From JAUIEH01 sp964483375 (GTDB lineage: Bacteria > Pseudomonadota > Alphaproteobacteria > Caulobacterales > Maricaulaceae): DNA of 59,010 bases. Both the position numbers and the translations under genes were made by a program. This document shows positions 35,801 to 43,940 of the stretch, one piece after another; position 1 is the first letter of the stretch, and every line of letters starts with the position of its first letter. The stretch covers positions 1 through 59,010 of the forward strand of contig CAZABJ010000009.1 in the NCBI GenBank assembly GCA_964483375.1, given 5' to 3'. Below the pieces are notes generated by a model. It saw nothing but the letters and a program-made list of their open reading frames with translations. It searched no databases and was not told the DNA's origin.

Positions 35801-36284
35801 CGAGCGTCTGACGGCCGCCTTCGATATCGTCGACGGACACTTTCAGAGGCTGTTCCAGGCGCTGTTCGGGGGCGGGGAAGCCAGGCTCGCGCTCGTCGAC
35901 GCCGAAGACCCCCTTGAAGCGGGGCTCGACATTCATGTGAGCCCGCCGGGCAAGAAACTCGGGTCGCTGTCGCTCTTGTCGGGCGGCGAACAGGCGCTGA
36001 CGGCGACGGCGTTGATTTTCGCGGTGTTCTTGTCCAATCCCGCCCCGCTTTGTGCGCTGGATGAAGTGGACGCGCCGCTGGATGACGCCAATGTGGAGCG
36101 GTTCTGTCGTTTGCTCGCGGAGATGCGACGGCTGACCGACACGCGCTTCGTGGTCATCACGCATAATGCGGTCACGATGTCGCGGATGGACCGGCTCTAC
36201 GGGGTCACCATGGCCGAGCGCGGGGTGTCTCAACTGGTCTCCGTCGATCTCGACCAAGCCGAGCGACTTGTCGCAGCCGAGTAA
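32838..36284 (+). CDS. smc: Chromosome segregation SMC protein
   Basis: A full-length 1148-residue SMC, the ATPase that condenses and organises the chromosome with ScpA/ScpB. Walker A is GPNGCGKSN at residues 31-39. A long Ala-rich coiled coil (residues 165 to about 490) leads to the hinge (GDWSPVSGALTVEPGYERAL and following). A second coiled coil follows. The head ends with the signature LSLLSGGEQALTA and Walker B CALDEVDAPLDDANV, then FVVITHNAVTMSRMDRLYGV. The start is GTG with AGGGAG 5 bases upstream. It is the third gene of a dciA / dsbA-like / smc transcript that ends at a hairpin. Confidence 0.97.
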   Translation: MRFVRLRIAGFKSFVDPVEAPIEPGVTGVVGPNGCGKSNFLEALRWVMGATSAKAMRAGGMDDVIFAGNAERPARNHAEVTLTIESGGPEDDASGLFGDNDVIEVSRKITRGGGSTYRINGRETRARDVQILFADASSGANSPALVRQGQINELIAAKPENRRRVLEEAAGVAGLRARRHEAELRLKAAEDNLTRLNDVAGDSERRLEALRRQSREAARYRKLSAEIRALETRAALLRWREAEAAGEAARAAMETAETGVAAAARTEAGAAADATKASEALASTREEEAIADAVAGRLGRERDDVDRKLAALRAEAEHLGGRLRELDADLARERERLEDAGRERARLQTEIGDAGDDDETEVAAAIAEAEAVWRASVQARRASEASLENAAALFAAAQAERDAAARTAEQAKARLARADAELAKLAEEDDAAGASDAERKAAAADTALAHAEAEAERAGQTRQQAENELAACEERLAASRAALADARAAHAATEAEIKGLSALLIPEADGDWSPVSGALTVEPGYERALAAALGADLAAGLSGDAPVRWTRDGVAGGALPDGATPLSAYVEGPPELTERLAQIGVVDDDAGDALAPRLSPGQRLVTIAGRMWRWDGLRARADAPQPEAARFEQRNRLVELEARAAETDALRQTAEREADMAEAARKTAAAARDAAREALKRRDAETKRFAQEAAAAARIRDGLSAKAAARAAARARFDAERVEAQDACAEAQRAAHALTDPAAAEAEVTAKRADAETARGAEAEARAAFEAAKSSLAAQRERRSRLARDLAAWREREAQAATQIQALEAKRGETETASATNQAAPAGLNERLEALREQLEAAEARLRAARDAAATAHRTAKAADVAQRDAERALSAAREARAGAEARAQAAQERIAETAAQIRETFSLEPDALSEDESVAKLDAAAVDKKLKEAQRARDRLGAVNLAAEEDAASLEGEMKSLEAQRADLMAAVAKLRTAITKLNTEGRERLTAAFDIVDGHFQRLFQALFGGGEARLALVDAEDPLEAGLDIHVSPPGKKLGSLSLLSGGEQALTATALIFAVFLSNPAPLCALDEVDAPLDDANVERFCRLLAEMRRLTDTRFVVITHNAVTMSRMDRLYGVTMAERGVSQLVSVDLDQAERLVAAE

Positions 36285-36308
36285 ATCGACAGAAAACGCA
36301 TCTTTTTC

Positions 36309-36334
36309 AAAGGGATAATGCCTATCGCCCTTTT
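36309..36334 (+). terminator. Rho-independent terminator after smc
   Basis: The stem AAAGGG-ATA pairs with TAT-cg-CCCTTT (two-base bulge) and is followed by TTTTC, 24 bases after the smc stop. It separates smc from the ATP synthase operon; the T-run runs into the -35 region of the next promoter. Confidence 0.6.
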
Positions 36335-36335
36335 C

Positions 36336-36391
36336 TTGACTTGATCAGAGGGCGTCGCTACCGTCCGCGCGCCTGACGCCGCCTGTCAGGC
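36336..36391 (+). promoter_or_regulatory. Promoter and leader hairpin of the F0 ATP synthase operon
   Basis: TTGACT (36336-36341), a 17-base spacer and a weak -10 TACCGT (36359-36364). The leader then has perfect 7-base arms GCCTGAC (36371-36377) and GTCAGGC (36385-36391), ending 11 bases before the atpI start. The hairpin could occlude or space the ribosome-binding region. Confidence 0.45.
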
Positions 36392-36402
36392 GTCCGCCGC
36401 CG

Positions 36403-36789
36403 ATGCAGACTCCAGACGACGACACCGCCCGCGCCGATCGAAAACGCTTGGACGATCTCGATCGACGCATTCGCGAGCGCGCTGAAGCGCGCACGTCTCG
36501 GGTCCGGCGTCAGAGCGGACATGCGACGGCGGCGGGTTTGGGCGTGGCTTGGCGCTTGTCGCTCGAGCTGGTGGCGGCCGTCGGTATCGGCGGCGCATTG
36601 GGTTTTGGGCTTGACCGGCTCTTGGGCGTGACGCCGTTGATGACGCTGGTTGGGTTCGGGTTCGGCTTCGCGGCTGGCGTGCGCAACGTGTTTCGCGCCG
36701 CTGCGGAGATGTCCGCGGCGAGTGCGGCGCAAGATGCGCGGCGGTCCGCGGACCCCGAAGAGAGTGCAAGCGATGACGACCTGGCCTGA
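36403..36789 (+). CDS. atpI: F0F1 ATP synthase assembly protein I (AtpI)
   Basis: A 128-residue protein with a charged N-terminus and two membrane helices (VAAVGIGGALGFGLDRLLG and LMTLVGFGFGFAAG, about residues 63-100). The layout is that of alphaproteobacterial AtpI, which assists assembly of the c-ring. The tail is acidic and disordered. It begins the F0 operon and is followed after 30 bases by atpB. Confidence 0.85.
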   Translation: MQTPDDDTARADRKRLDDLDRRIRERAEARTSRVRRQSGHATAAGLGVAWRLSLELVAAVGIGGALGFGLDRLLGVTPLMTLVGFGFGFAAGVRNVFRAAAEMSAASAAQDARRSADPEESASDDDLA

Positions 36790-36819
36790 CGCGGCCGGTC
36801 TGAGAGAGGGGCGACGACA

Positions 36820-37581
36820 GTGGCGATTGATCCGCTGAGTCAGTTTGAGATTTACACTGTCGTTCAGCTCGGCGCTGAGGACGGCCCTGACCTGTCGTTC
36901 ACCACAATCGCGCTTTGGACCGTTGCGGCGGTTGCGTTGATCATCGGCTTTTTCGCGATTGCAACGCGTCGGCCGACCATCGTTCCCAATCGCGTCCAAT
37001 CGGTGGCTGAACTCGGCTACGAATTCGTCGCCAGCATGATACGCGACGTGATCGGGCCCGAAGGGATGCGGTTCTTCCCCTTCGTCTTCTCGCTGTTCAT
37101 TTTCATTTTGACCTGCAACATGATCGGGATGTTGGTCATCACCCCGACGGTGACCTCACAACTCGCCGTGACCGTAACGCTCGCGCTGACGGCGATCGCG
37201 GTCGTGATCGGTTTCGGGCTCTACAAACACCGCCTGGGTTTCTTCAAGCTCTTCGCGCCTTCTGGCCTGCCCTTCGTGATGTATTTCTTGATCGTGCCGA
37301 TCGAAATCATCTCGTTTTTGAGCCGTCCGCTGACGCTCGCCGTGCGACTGTTCGTCAACATGCTCGCCGGCCACATTCTGCTGAAGTTGTTCGCCGCCTT
37401 TGTGGGCGCGCTGCTGGCGGCCGAAGGGCTGGGGGTTTTCGGCTGGGTCGCCGCTTTGATCCCGATGTTCGCGACGTTTTTTGTCGTCGCACTTGAGTTT
37501 CTCGTGGCCGCGCTGCAGGCCTACGTCTTCGCCATCCTAACCGTGATCTATCTCAACGACGTGGTGCACATGCACCACTAA
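36820..37581 (+). CDS. atpB: ATP synthase F0 subunit a
   Basis: A 253-residue proton-channel subunit. The essential Arg lies in SRPLTLAVRLFVNMLAGHI, and the C-terminal helices with FVVALEFLVAALQAYVFAIL are typical. The start is GTG at 36820. Downstream atpE follows after 33 bases. F1 subunits are not in the window, consistent with the alphaproteobacterial split of F0 and F1 operons. Confidence 0.96.
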   Translation: MAIDPLSQFEIYTVVQLGAEDGPDLSFTTIALWTVAAVALIIGFFAIATRRPTIVPNRVQSVAELGYEFVASMIRDVIGPEGMRFFPFVFSLFIFILTCNMIGMLVITPTVTSQLAVTVTLALTAIAVVIGFGLYKHRLGFFKLFAPSGLPFVMYFLIVPIEIISFLSRPLTLAVRLFVNMLAGHILLKLFAAFVGALLAAEGLGVFGWVAALIPMFATFFVVALEFLVAALQAYVFAILTVIYLNDVVHMHH

Positions 37582-37614
37582 GCCCTTCCGGCGCTAACCT
37601 ACGGAGCAAGTCTT

Positions 37615-37851
37615 ATGAGCGGCGATATTGAAGTTTTCGGCAGGGCGCTTGGCGCCGGCATCGCGGCGCTGGCCATGATCGGCGCGGCGATCGGCATCGG
37701 GAACATCTTCTCGAGCTTCCTCACCGGCGCGTTGCGCAATCCTTCCGCAGCACAGGGTCAGCAAACCAACCTGCTGTTGGGCTTCGCCCTCACCGAAGCG
37801 ACCGGCCTGTTCGCGCTCGCCATCGCGATCCTCATCCTGTTCGTTCTCTAA
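37615..37851 (+). CDS. atpE: ATP synthase F0 subunit c
   Basis: A 78-residue two-helix proteolipid. The proton-carrying residue is E61 (LTEATGLF), so this is a Glu-type c-subunit, and the polar loop is RNP at residues 41-43. The ring motif GAGIAALAMIGAAIGIGN is in the first helix. A GGAG site precedes the start. Confidence 0.96.
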   Translation: MSGDIEVFGRALGAGIAALAMIGAAIGIGNIFSSFLTGALRNPSAAQGQQTNLLLGFALTEATGLFALAIAILILFVL

Positions 37852-37920
37852 GCCTCTCGCTTAAAAACGCATGTGAGCGGACGCGCAGCGCGCGTCCGCG
37901 TGAGCTTTGGAGCACCCACG

Positions 37921-38511
37921 GTGCGCGCACGCTTTAGCTTATCGGCAGCCATCTTGGCGCTCGCGATCGCCCCGGCGGCGCGGGCGGCGGAAGACACCGA
38001 CAGCGCGGACACGCTGCCGCAATTCGTCTTCGGCTATTGGCCGGGGATGATCTTCTGGCTCTTGCTGAGCTTCGGCGTGCTTTATTTCGTGCTGTCGCGT
38101 TCGCTGTTGCCGCGCATCGGCACGGTGATCGAAGACCGCCGCGATAAAATCGAAGATGATTTGGACGAGGCGAACCGGCTGAACCGCCAAGCCGCCGACG
38201 CCGAACGGGCTTACAATAGAGCATTGGCTGACGCACGCGCGCAGGCTCAAGCCATCGCCGCGGAGGTTCGCGCCGAGGTGGACGCCGAAATCAAGCGTGA
38301 ATCCGCCGCCGCGGAGGCTGGCTTCGCCGAGCGCGCAGCGGCCGCGGAAACCCGCATCCGCGAGGCCAGCGAAGCCGCACTGGCCAATGTGCGCACCATC
38401 GCTGGGGAAGCGGCGTCCTCAATCGTGGAGCGATTGACCGGCGCGGCGCCGGCCGCCGAAGACGTCAACGCCGCGGTGACCTCAGTCCGCGAAAACGGAA
38501 GCCGGAATTAG
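37921..38511 (+). CDS. atpG: ATP synthase F0 subunit b'
   Basis: The second b-type stalk subunit found in Alphaproteobacteria and plastids. It has a signal-like N-terminus, one membrane helix (PGMIFWLLLSFGVLYFVLS, near residue 43) and a long Ala/Glu/Arg coiled coil. I prefer the GTG at 37921, with GGAG 8 bases upstream, giving 196 residues; an in-frame GTG at 37873 would add 16 residues. It is placed between atpE and atpF. Confidence 0.88.
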   Translation: MRARFSLSAAILALAIAPAARAAEDTDSADTLPQFVFGYWPGMIFWLLLSFGVLYFVLSRSLLPRIGTVIEDRRDKIEDDLDEANRLNRQAADAERAYNRALADARAQAQAIAAEVRAEVDAEIKRESAAAEAGFAERAAAAETRIREASEAALANVRTIAGEAASSIVERLTGAAPAAEDVNAAVTSVRENGSRN

Positions 38512-38522
38512 GCGAGCTGACC

Positions 38523-39041
38523 ATGGACTTTAGCCACGTCGTACATCTCCCCAATTCTTTCTACGACTCAACGACGTGGGCGCTGGTGGCGCTGGCGTTG
38601 TTCGTCGCCTTGATGCTGTATCTGGGGTTGCCGGGTAAGCTCGCTCAGGCCCTCGACAAGCGGGCCGATACGATCAAGGCCGAACTCGAAGAAGCCAAGC
38701 GCCTGCGCGAAGAAGCCCAAGAGCTCCTGGCGCGTTATCAGCGTCGACAACGTGAAGCCGAAGCGGAAGCCGCCGCCATCATCGATCAAGCGCGCCGAAG
38801 CGCCAACGACATGGCGGAAGCCGCCCGTGTGGAGATGCAAGACCAGCTGGCGCGCCGCGCGGCGTTGGCGGAGCGTCGCATCGAGCAAGCCGAAGCAAGC
38901 GCGCTCGCGCTTGTCCGCGGAGAAGCCAGCGACGTCGCAGCGGCGGCGGCCGAACGTCTCCTGCGTGACCGGCTTGGCGCCGACGCCCAGGCGCGCCTTT
39001 TCTCCCAGAGCGTGGCCGAGCTGACCGACCGGTTGGGATAG
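38523..39041 (+). CDS. atpF: ATP synthase F0 subunit b
   Basis: A 172-residue stalk subunit, with one N-terminal membrane helix (STTWALVALALFVALMLYLG) and a coiled coil that would bind subunit delta of F1. It starts 11 bases after b' and ends the operon. A short hairpin lies downstream. Confidence 0.93.
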   Translation: MDFSHVVHLPNSFYDSTTWALVALALFVALMLYLGLPGKLAQALDKRADTIKAELEEAKRLREEAQELLARYQRRQREAEAEAAAIIDQARRSANDMAEAARVEMQDQLARRAALAERRIEQAEASALALVRGEASDVAAAAAERLLRDRLGADAQARLFSQSVAELTDRLG

Positions 39042-39105
39042 CGCCCGGTCGATTGCGGATTATCGTTTTTAAAGGATCCGGCTTTCGTCCCGCCGTCGCG
39101 GCGCG

Positions 39106-39122
39106 GACGGCTGCGAGCCGTC
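39106..39122. terminator. Small hairpin after the F0 operon
   Basis: Perfect 7-base arms GACGGCT and AGCCGTC with a 3-base loop, 64 bases after the atpF stop and before a convergent gene. There is no T-run, so it is a possible terminator only. Confidence 0.35.
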
Positions 39123-39175
39123 GCGTTGCTTCATGACAGGCTCAGTTGAGCAAGCCTGCTCGAGCCGCCGAGGCG

Positions 39176-39529
39176 CTACGGGCTTGACGTACGACGGGGG
39201 AAAATTTGCCGGAACCGGCGGCGCATGCCGGGCCGGCGGCGCAACCAACGCAGAAACGCGCGTTTGGCGGTCTGAGAGTTGTTCACGACCAAGGCCGAAC
39301 CCACGAGCAAAAGCGGCAAACCCAGCGGAATGGGCAGCGGCGTCAGCAGCACCCCGACGACCATGAGGAACACGCCGAGAAGCAGCAGGACCCGCTTGAG
39401 CGTCCAGCGCGTGAATTCCCCGAGATCGAACCCAGCGAAGGGTGCAATGCTCAGCCTGTGTATCGCCATTGCAACGTAACGCATCGTCCGACCAAGCACC
39501 GCCTTTTGGTTTTGATTATCGTAATCCAA
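39176..39529 (-). CDS. Small membrane protein of unknown function
   Basis: A 117-residue protein with two closely spaced membrane helices (VLLLLGVFLMVVGVLLTPL and PLGLPLLLVGSALVV) split by a Pro-rich turn, then a very basic tail (FLRWLRRRPGMRRRF). The arrangement resembles small envelope proteins with a PGPGW-like hairpin core, but I cannot name it. It lies downstream of gcvPB on the same strand, separated by a hairpin. Confidence 0.7.
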   Translation of the reverse strand: MDYDNQNQKAVLGRTMRYVAMAIHRLSIAPFAGFDLGEFTRWTLKRVLLLLGVFLMVVGVLLTPLPIPLGLPLLLVGSALVVNNSQTAKRAFLRWLRRRPGMRRRFRQIFPRRTSSP

Positions 39530-39547
39530 TAAATGATCCCTGAACGC

Positions 39548-39580
39548 GGCGGCTTCAAGGCGGAGCAGCCGAAAGCCGCC
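39548..39580. terminator. Inverted repeat downstream of gcvPB
   Basis: Perfect 8-base arms GGCGGCTT and AAGCCGCC with a 17-base loop, 67 bases past the gcvPB stop on the minus strand. It may terminate or stabilise the 3' end of the gcv transcript; there is no T-run. Confidence 0.4.
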
Positions 39581-39646
39581 CCGCCTCGCGCGATCGTGTC
39601 CTAGGGGTCACGTGTTCTTACGGGAGCGAGCGCGGTTTGGTTCGCC

Positions 39647-41224
39647 TCACTCGGCGGCTTCGACAGCGCGTTGCTCGGCGGGCCGCCAACGCAAGACCGG
39701 CGAACGCGCCGCGCGGGTCTCGTCGAGCCGGGCGACCGGGGCGACGCTGGGGGCGGCGCGGAAACGGTCGGTCTCCCCCGCCTTCGCCGATTGGGCGAGG
39801 TCGCGCAGGCTCTCAATGAAGCGGTCGAGGCTTTCCTTCGACTCCGTTTCGGTCGGCTCAATCAGCATCGCGCCGTTGACCACCAAGGGGAAATACATGG
39901 TCATGGGATGGTAGCCCTCATCGATCATCGCCTTTGCGAAGTCGATGGTCTCCACCCCCGTTCCCTTGAGAAAGCGGTTGTCGAACAGAGCTTCGTGCAT
40001 GCAATGACCGGGAAAGGCCGGTGTCATCACGTCGCTCAGCCGGGCAAGCACGTAGTTGGCGTTGAGGACCGCGTCATCCGCCACCTGCCGCAGGCCGTCC
40101 GCGCCATGGCTCAGCATATAGGCCAACGCGCGCACGAACATGCCCATCTGGCCGTGAAAGGCGCACATGCGTCCGAACGCGTCGGCCGCCTCGCCATCGC
40201 CTTCGGTTTCGACCAACCGGAACCCGGTTTCATCAGCGATCACCCGCGGGGTCGGCGCGAACGGCGCCAGCGCTTCAGACAACACGGTCGGACCCGCCCC
40301 AGGTCCTCCCCCGCCATGGGGGGTGGAGAAGGTCTTGTGCAGATTGATATGCATGGCGTCGACGCCCAGATCGCCAGGCCGAACCCGCCCGACAATGGCG
40401 TTGAAATTCGCGCCGTCGCAGTAGAAATAGCCGCCGGCCTCGTGAATGAGGTCGGCGATTTCACGAATGTCGCGCTCAAACAGTCCGCAAGTGTTGGGGT
40501 TGGTCAGCATGATGCCGGCGAGATCCGGCCCCAGCTTGGACCGAAGCTCCGCCAAATCGACCCGGCCGGTTTCGTCCGCACCGATCTCATCAACAGTGAA
40601 GCCGCATTGAATGGCGGTGGCGGGGTTGGTGCCGTGGGCGCTTTCGGGAACCAAAACGCGGCGGCGGGTCTCTCCCTCCCCCCGCGCCTTGAGCGCCGCG
40701 GCGATGGCCATCATGCCGCACAGTTCGCCATGCGCGCCAGCTTTGGGCGACAAGGCGACCGCGGGCATGCCCGTAAGCGTGGTCAGCCAATGGGCGAGCT
40801 CATCCATAACGGCGAGCGCGCCCTGAACGGTCTCCACCGGCTGCATGGGATGGATGTCTGCAAAGCCCGGCAATCGCGCGGCTTTCTCGTTAAGCCGGGG
40901 ATTGTGCTTCATGGTGCATGAGCCCAGCGGATAGACGTCGAGATCGATGCCGTAGTTCATCTGGGACAGTCGCACATAATGGCGCACCGCCTCGGGCTCT
41001 GAGAGCCCCGCCAATCCGCGGCCCCCTCGGCGCGCGAGCCCGCCGAGATATTTGTCGCTCGCATCGGAGGGCTCGACGGCGTGGCGCGACGCAGGCAAAT
41101 CCACGCCGGTTTTTTGCGGCGAGCCGATTTCGAATATCAGCGGCTCGCGTCGGGTGAGTTTCGTCTTGGCGGAGACGGCCTCTGCGTCGGGGCGGGTGGC
41201 GCGACCCTGGGTGTTCATGGCCAT
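39647..41224 (-). CDS. gcvPB: Glycine dehydrogenase (decarboxylating) subunit 2
   Basis: The C-terminal half of P-protein as a separate chain, 525 residues. The PLP lysine is in INLHKTFSTPHGGGGPGAG. Further conserved blocks are YPLGSCTMKHNPRLNE, SPKAGAHGELCGMM and ESAHGTNPATAIQCGF. With gcvPA it decarboxylates glycine and loads the aminomethyl group on H-protein. The start has GAGGAG 7 bases upstream. The C-terminal 35 residues are variable. It is last in the gcv operon, after an unrelated acyltransferase gene. Confidence 0.96.
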   Translation of the reverse strand: MAMNTQGRATRPDAEAVSAKTKLTRREPLIFEIGSPQKTGVDLPASRHAVEPSDASDKYLGGLARRGGRGLAGLSEPEAVRHYVRLSQMNYGIDLDVYPLGSCTMKHNPRLNEKAARLPGFADIHPMQPVETVQGALAVMDELAHWLTTLTGMPAVALSPKAGAHGELCGMMAIAAALKARGEGETRRRVLVPESAHGTNPATAIQCGFTVDEIGADETGRVDLAELRSKLGPDLAGIMLTNPNTCGLFERDIREIADLIHEAGGYFYCDGANFNAIVGRVRPGDLGVDAMHINLHKTFSTPHGGGGPGAGPTVLSEALAPFAPTPRVIADETGFRLVETEGDGEAADAFGRMCAFHGQMGMFVRALAYMLSHGADGLRQVADDAVLNANYVLARLSDVMTPAFPGHCMHEALFDNRFLKGTGVETIDFAKAMIDEGYHPMTMYFPLVVNGAMLIEPTETESKESLDRFIESLRDLAQSAKAGETDRFRAAPSVAPVARLDETRAARSPVLRWRPAEQRAVEAAE

Positions 41225-41227
41225 GAG

Positions 41228-42430
41228 CTATCTCCTCAAGAAACGGTTGAGCGGCGCGAGCGTGCGGGTTAGCGCGGGACTGACCGAGGCGACGACGCTC
41301 AAACGCGCGAAATTCGGTCGACGATCCTTGAGCGCCAAAGCGGGCGCTTCGATGTAACGCCAAGATGCGACCCCGGCTGCAAAAGCCAACGGGCCGGCGA
41401 GCCAGACCGCAATCCACGGGTCGCCTGCGCCGAAAAGCTGAACGCAGATCTGCTGCAGCGGGAAGGCGTAGATGTAAATGCCGTAGGACGGGTCGCCGAT
41501 CCAACGCTCGAGCGAAGGCGCTTGTGGGGCGACCAAACCCGCCCATAGGACAAGAAGCGTGAAGCCGACAATCCCGGCATTGGCGGCGAAACCCTCCCAC
41601 GGCGCAACCCAAGCAAGGGCGAGCAATCCCGCGGCAAGGCCGAGCGAGGCGGGCGCCCGGCTGCGATGCAAGAAAGCGAGGACGCCGAGCAAAAAGAACT
41701 TGGCGTTCAGCGCCTCGGCCGGCTCCCCCAACAAATTGGCGTCCGCAAACACGGCCTCCGCCCCAAGGACGACGAGAATGACGGCGGTCAACAGGCCAGG
41801 CCGCCGGAACAGCGTCAGCGCGGCGAACAATCCCACCACCGCATAGCACCGCAATTCAATGGGAAGCGTCCAAAGCGAGCCGTTCACCGCGGCCAACGGA
41901 TTGTCCGTGAAGACGCCAGGAAGAACGTAGACGGCGTTCCACATCAAGGCGTTGTTGAAAAAGAACTTCCAGACTTGATGGTGGTCGAAATACGCGACCA
42001 CGGAATGCTGGCTCAAAACGGGCCCGAGCAGGAAGACGGTCAGCGCCACATTGACCAAAAGCGCGGGAAACAGGCGCAGCGCGCGGGCTTGCGCGAAGCC
42101 GAATAAGTCGCCGGTTCGGGCGAACGCGCTTTTTGCGACCAGGTAGCCGCTGACCACAAAAAAGGCGCCCACGGCGAGCGTGGAAAGGCCCACGCCCGCT
42201 CCGAACACCGCGACAAGCCCGCGGGTGATCGGGTCAAGCGCGCCGTGACCCAGGGCGATCGGCCATGCATGCGCGAAAACCACCGCCAACGCGGCCGCCA
42301 ATCGGATCGCCGTGATGTTATTGGCCGTCGCAGGCCGTTCGCAGGCTGCAAGCGGGCGCAATTGACCACGGCCCCATTGAGAGGCGGCGGCGTACGCTGC
42401 AGCGTAGAAAGGTGCGAAAGCCTGGGACAT
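41228..42430 (-). CDS. OafA/YrhL-type membrane acyltransferase inserted in the gcv operon
   Basis: An acyltransferase-3 family protein of 400 residues with about ten membrane helices. The family signature RLAAALAVVFAHAW, with the catalytic-type His, is near residue 57, and AFFVVSGYLVAKSAF follows. Such enzymes transfer acetyl or other acyl groups to surface polysaccharides or lipids. It sits exactly between gcvPA and gcvPB with 3 bases to gcvPB, so it is read from the glycine riboswitch operon. The start is uncertain: ATG at 42430, or ATG at 42472, which would overlap gcvPA by 23 bases. No glycan genes are near. Confidence 0.88.
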   Translation of the reverse strand: MSQAFAPFYAAAYAAASQWGRGQLRPLAACERPATANNITAIRLAAALAVVFAHAWPIALGHGALDPITRGLVAVFGAGVGLSTLAVGAFFVVSGYLVAKSAFARTGDLFGFAQARALRLFPALLVNVALTVFLLGPVLSQHSVVAYFDHHQVWKFFFNNALMWNAVYVLPGVFTDNPLAAVNGSLWTLPIELRCYAVVGLFAALTLFRRPGLLTAVILVVLGAEAVFADANLLGEPAEALNAKFFLLGVLAFLHRSRAPASLGLAAGLLALAWVAPWEGFAANAGIVGFTLLVLWAGLVAPQAPSLERWIGDPSYGIYIYAFPLQQICVQLFGAGDPWIAVWLAGPLAFAAGVASWRYIEAPALALKDRRPNFARLSVVASVSPALTRTLAPLNRFLRR

Positions 42431-42449
42431 CAGCGTTTCAGCGCAGTCC

Positions 42450-43799
42450 TCACAAAATAGCTCGCAAGCCATCCACCAAAGCCGTCACGTCCGAGGGCGC
42501 GACGGTCTCGGTGGCCGCGATCAACAACACGTCGTCAAGCCCCGCCTTGGGGTCGAGACGCGAATAGGGCACCCCGGCGAGCACGCCGCGCGCTGCGAGC
42601 GCGGCGACGACCTCGGCGGCGGGTTTCTCCAATCGCACCGCGAACTCGTTAAAAAAGACGGAGTTGATGCGGCTCAGCCCGGCCACGTCGCCCAGCGCTT
42701 CGTAGGTTTCCACGGCGCGTTCATGATTGAGCTGGGCCAAGCGCTCAAAGCCTTTGTCGCCCAACAGCGTCATGTGCATCGTCCAGGCGAGCGCGCAGAG
42801 CCCGGAATTGGTGCAGATGTTCGACGTCGCCTTGCCCCGGCGAATGTGCTGTTCGCGGGTGGACAACGTCAGCACGAAGCCCCGCTCGCCCTGGGCGTCC
42901 ACGGTTTCCCCGCATAGCCGCCCGGGCATTTGCCGCAGATAGGGGCGCTCATCGCGCGCGGCCAACAAGCCCACATAGGGACCGCCGAAATTGAGCCCGA
43001 CCCCGATGGACTGGCCCTCCGCGGCGACGATGTCCGCGCCCATCTCGCCAGGCGGCGTCAACAGGCCCAACGAGACCACCTCGGTGTTGACCGCGACCAA
43101 GAGCGCGCCGGCGGCGTGGGCGGTTTCGGCGTAGGGCGATAGGTCGTGCGCCTCGCCGAAAACGTCGGGCGATTGGACGACCACGCAGGCGACGCCGTCG
43201 TCGATCAGGTCCTTGGGTTCCCCGCCGCCCGCCAATTTCGGGGCCGGCGCGATGACTTCGACGCCGAGACTGTCGGCCAGCGTCCGCACCACGTCGCGAT
43301 AATGGGGATGCAGCCCGCCATGCAGCACAACCTTATTCCGGCCCGTCATCCGGCAGGCCATCAGCACGGCCTCCGCGCAGGCGGTCGAGCCGTCATACAT
43401 AGACGCATTCGCCACGCCCATGCCGGTGATGAGCGCCACTTGGGTCTGGAATTCGAACAGCGTTTGCAGCGTGCCCTGCGCGATTTCGGGCTGATAGGGC
43501 GTGTAGGCGGTCAAAAACTCCGACCGCTGAATAAGATGGTCTACCGTCGCCGGGATGTGGTGGCGATACGCCCCCGCGCCGCAGAAGAACGGCGCGTCGC
43601 CTGCGGCGATGTTGCGCCCGGCGAGGCCGGCCAAATGCCGCTCGACCTCCAGCTCGCCCTGCACCCGCGGCAAGCCCTCGATCGGCGCGGACAATCGGGC
43701 TTCCAACGGCACATCTTCGAATAGGGCGTCTATGGAGCTTTCGCCGATGGCGGCAAGCATCTCGCCTCTATCCGCGTCAGTGAGGGGAAGATAACGCAT
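42450..43799 (-). CDS. gcvPA: Glycine dehydrogenase (decarboxylating) subunit 1
   Basis: The N-terminal half of P-protein, 449 residues. AYTPYQPEIAQGTLQTLFEF, NASMYDGSTACAEAVLMA and NFGGPYVGLLAARD are its hallmark segments. It pairs with gcvPB to form the P-protein of the glycine cleavage system. The ATG at 43799 has GGAG 7 bases upstream and is preferred over the GTG at 43805. It lies 141 bases after gcvH, a gap that holds a hairpin. Confidence 0.96.
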   Translation of the reverse strand: MRYLPLTDADRGEMLAAIGESSIDALFEDVPLEARLSAPIEGLPRVQGELEVERHLAGLAGRNIAAGDAPFFCGAGAYRHHIPATVDHLIQRSEFLTAYTPYQPEIAQGTLQTLFEFQTQVALITGMGVANASMYDGSTACAEAVLMACRMTGRNKVVLHGGLHPHYRDVVRTLADSLGVEVIAPAPKLAGGGEPKDLIDDGVACVVVQSPDVFGEAHDLSPYAETAHAAGALLVAVNTEVVSLGLLTPPGEMGADIVAAEGQSIGVGLNFGGPYVGLLAARDERPYLRQMPGRLCGETVDAQGERGFVLTLSTREQHIRRGKATSNICTNSGLCALAWTMHMTLLGDKGFERLAQLNHERAVETYEALGDVAGLSRINSVFFNEFAVRLEKPAAEVVAALAARGVLAGVPYSRLDPKAGLDDVLLIAATETVAPSDVTALVDGLRAIL

Positions 43800-43873
43800 G
43801 CTCACTCTCCATATTCAAACGCGCTCGCCGAGCGAGGCCTCAGATAGGCCGCCGGCGACTGTTCGACACCCCA

Positions 43874-43890
43874 GAAACGCCGACCGTTTC
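43874..43890. repeat. Palindromic hairpin between gcvH and gcvPA
   Basis: Perfect arms GAAACG and CGTTTC with a 5-base loop in the 141-base gcvH-gcvPA gap. It may be an RNA processing or attenuation element inside the operon; there is no T-run. Confidence 0.4.
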
Positions 43891-43940
43891 GGAGGGTCTT
43901 TCCGCACGACCTCGTTCGCCGGGAAGCCCCAAGCGGTCGG

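Noticed and set aside
39671..40921. Long plus-strand frame antisense to gcvPB
   Set aside because: Shadow of a strongly conserved gene; the product is His/Arg/Gly-rich.
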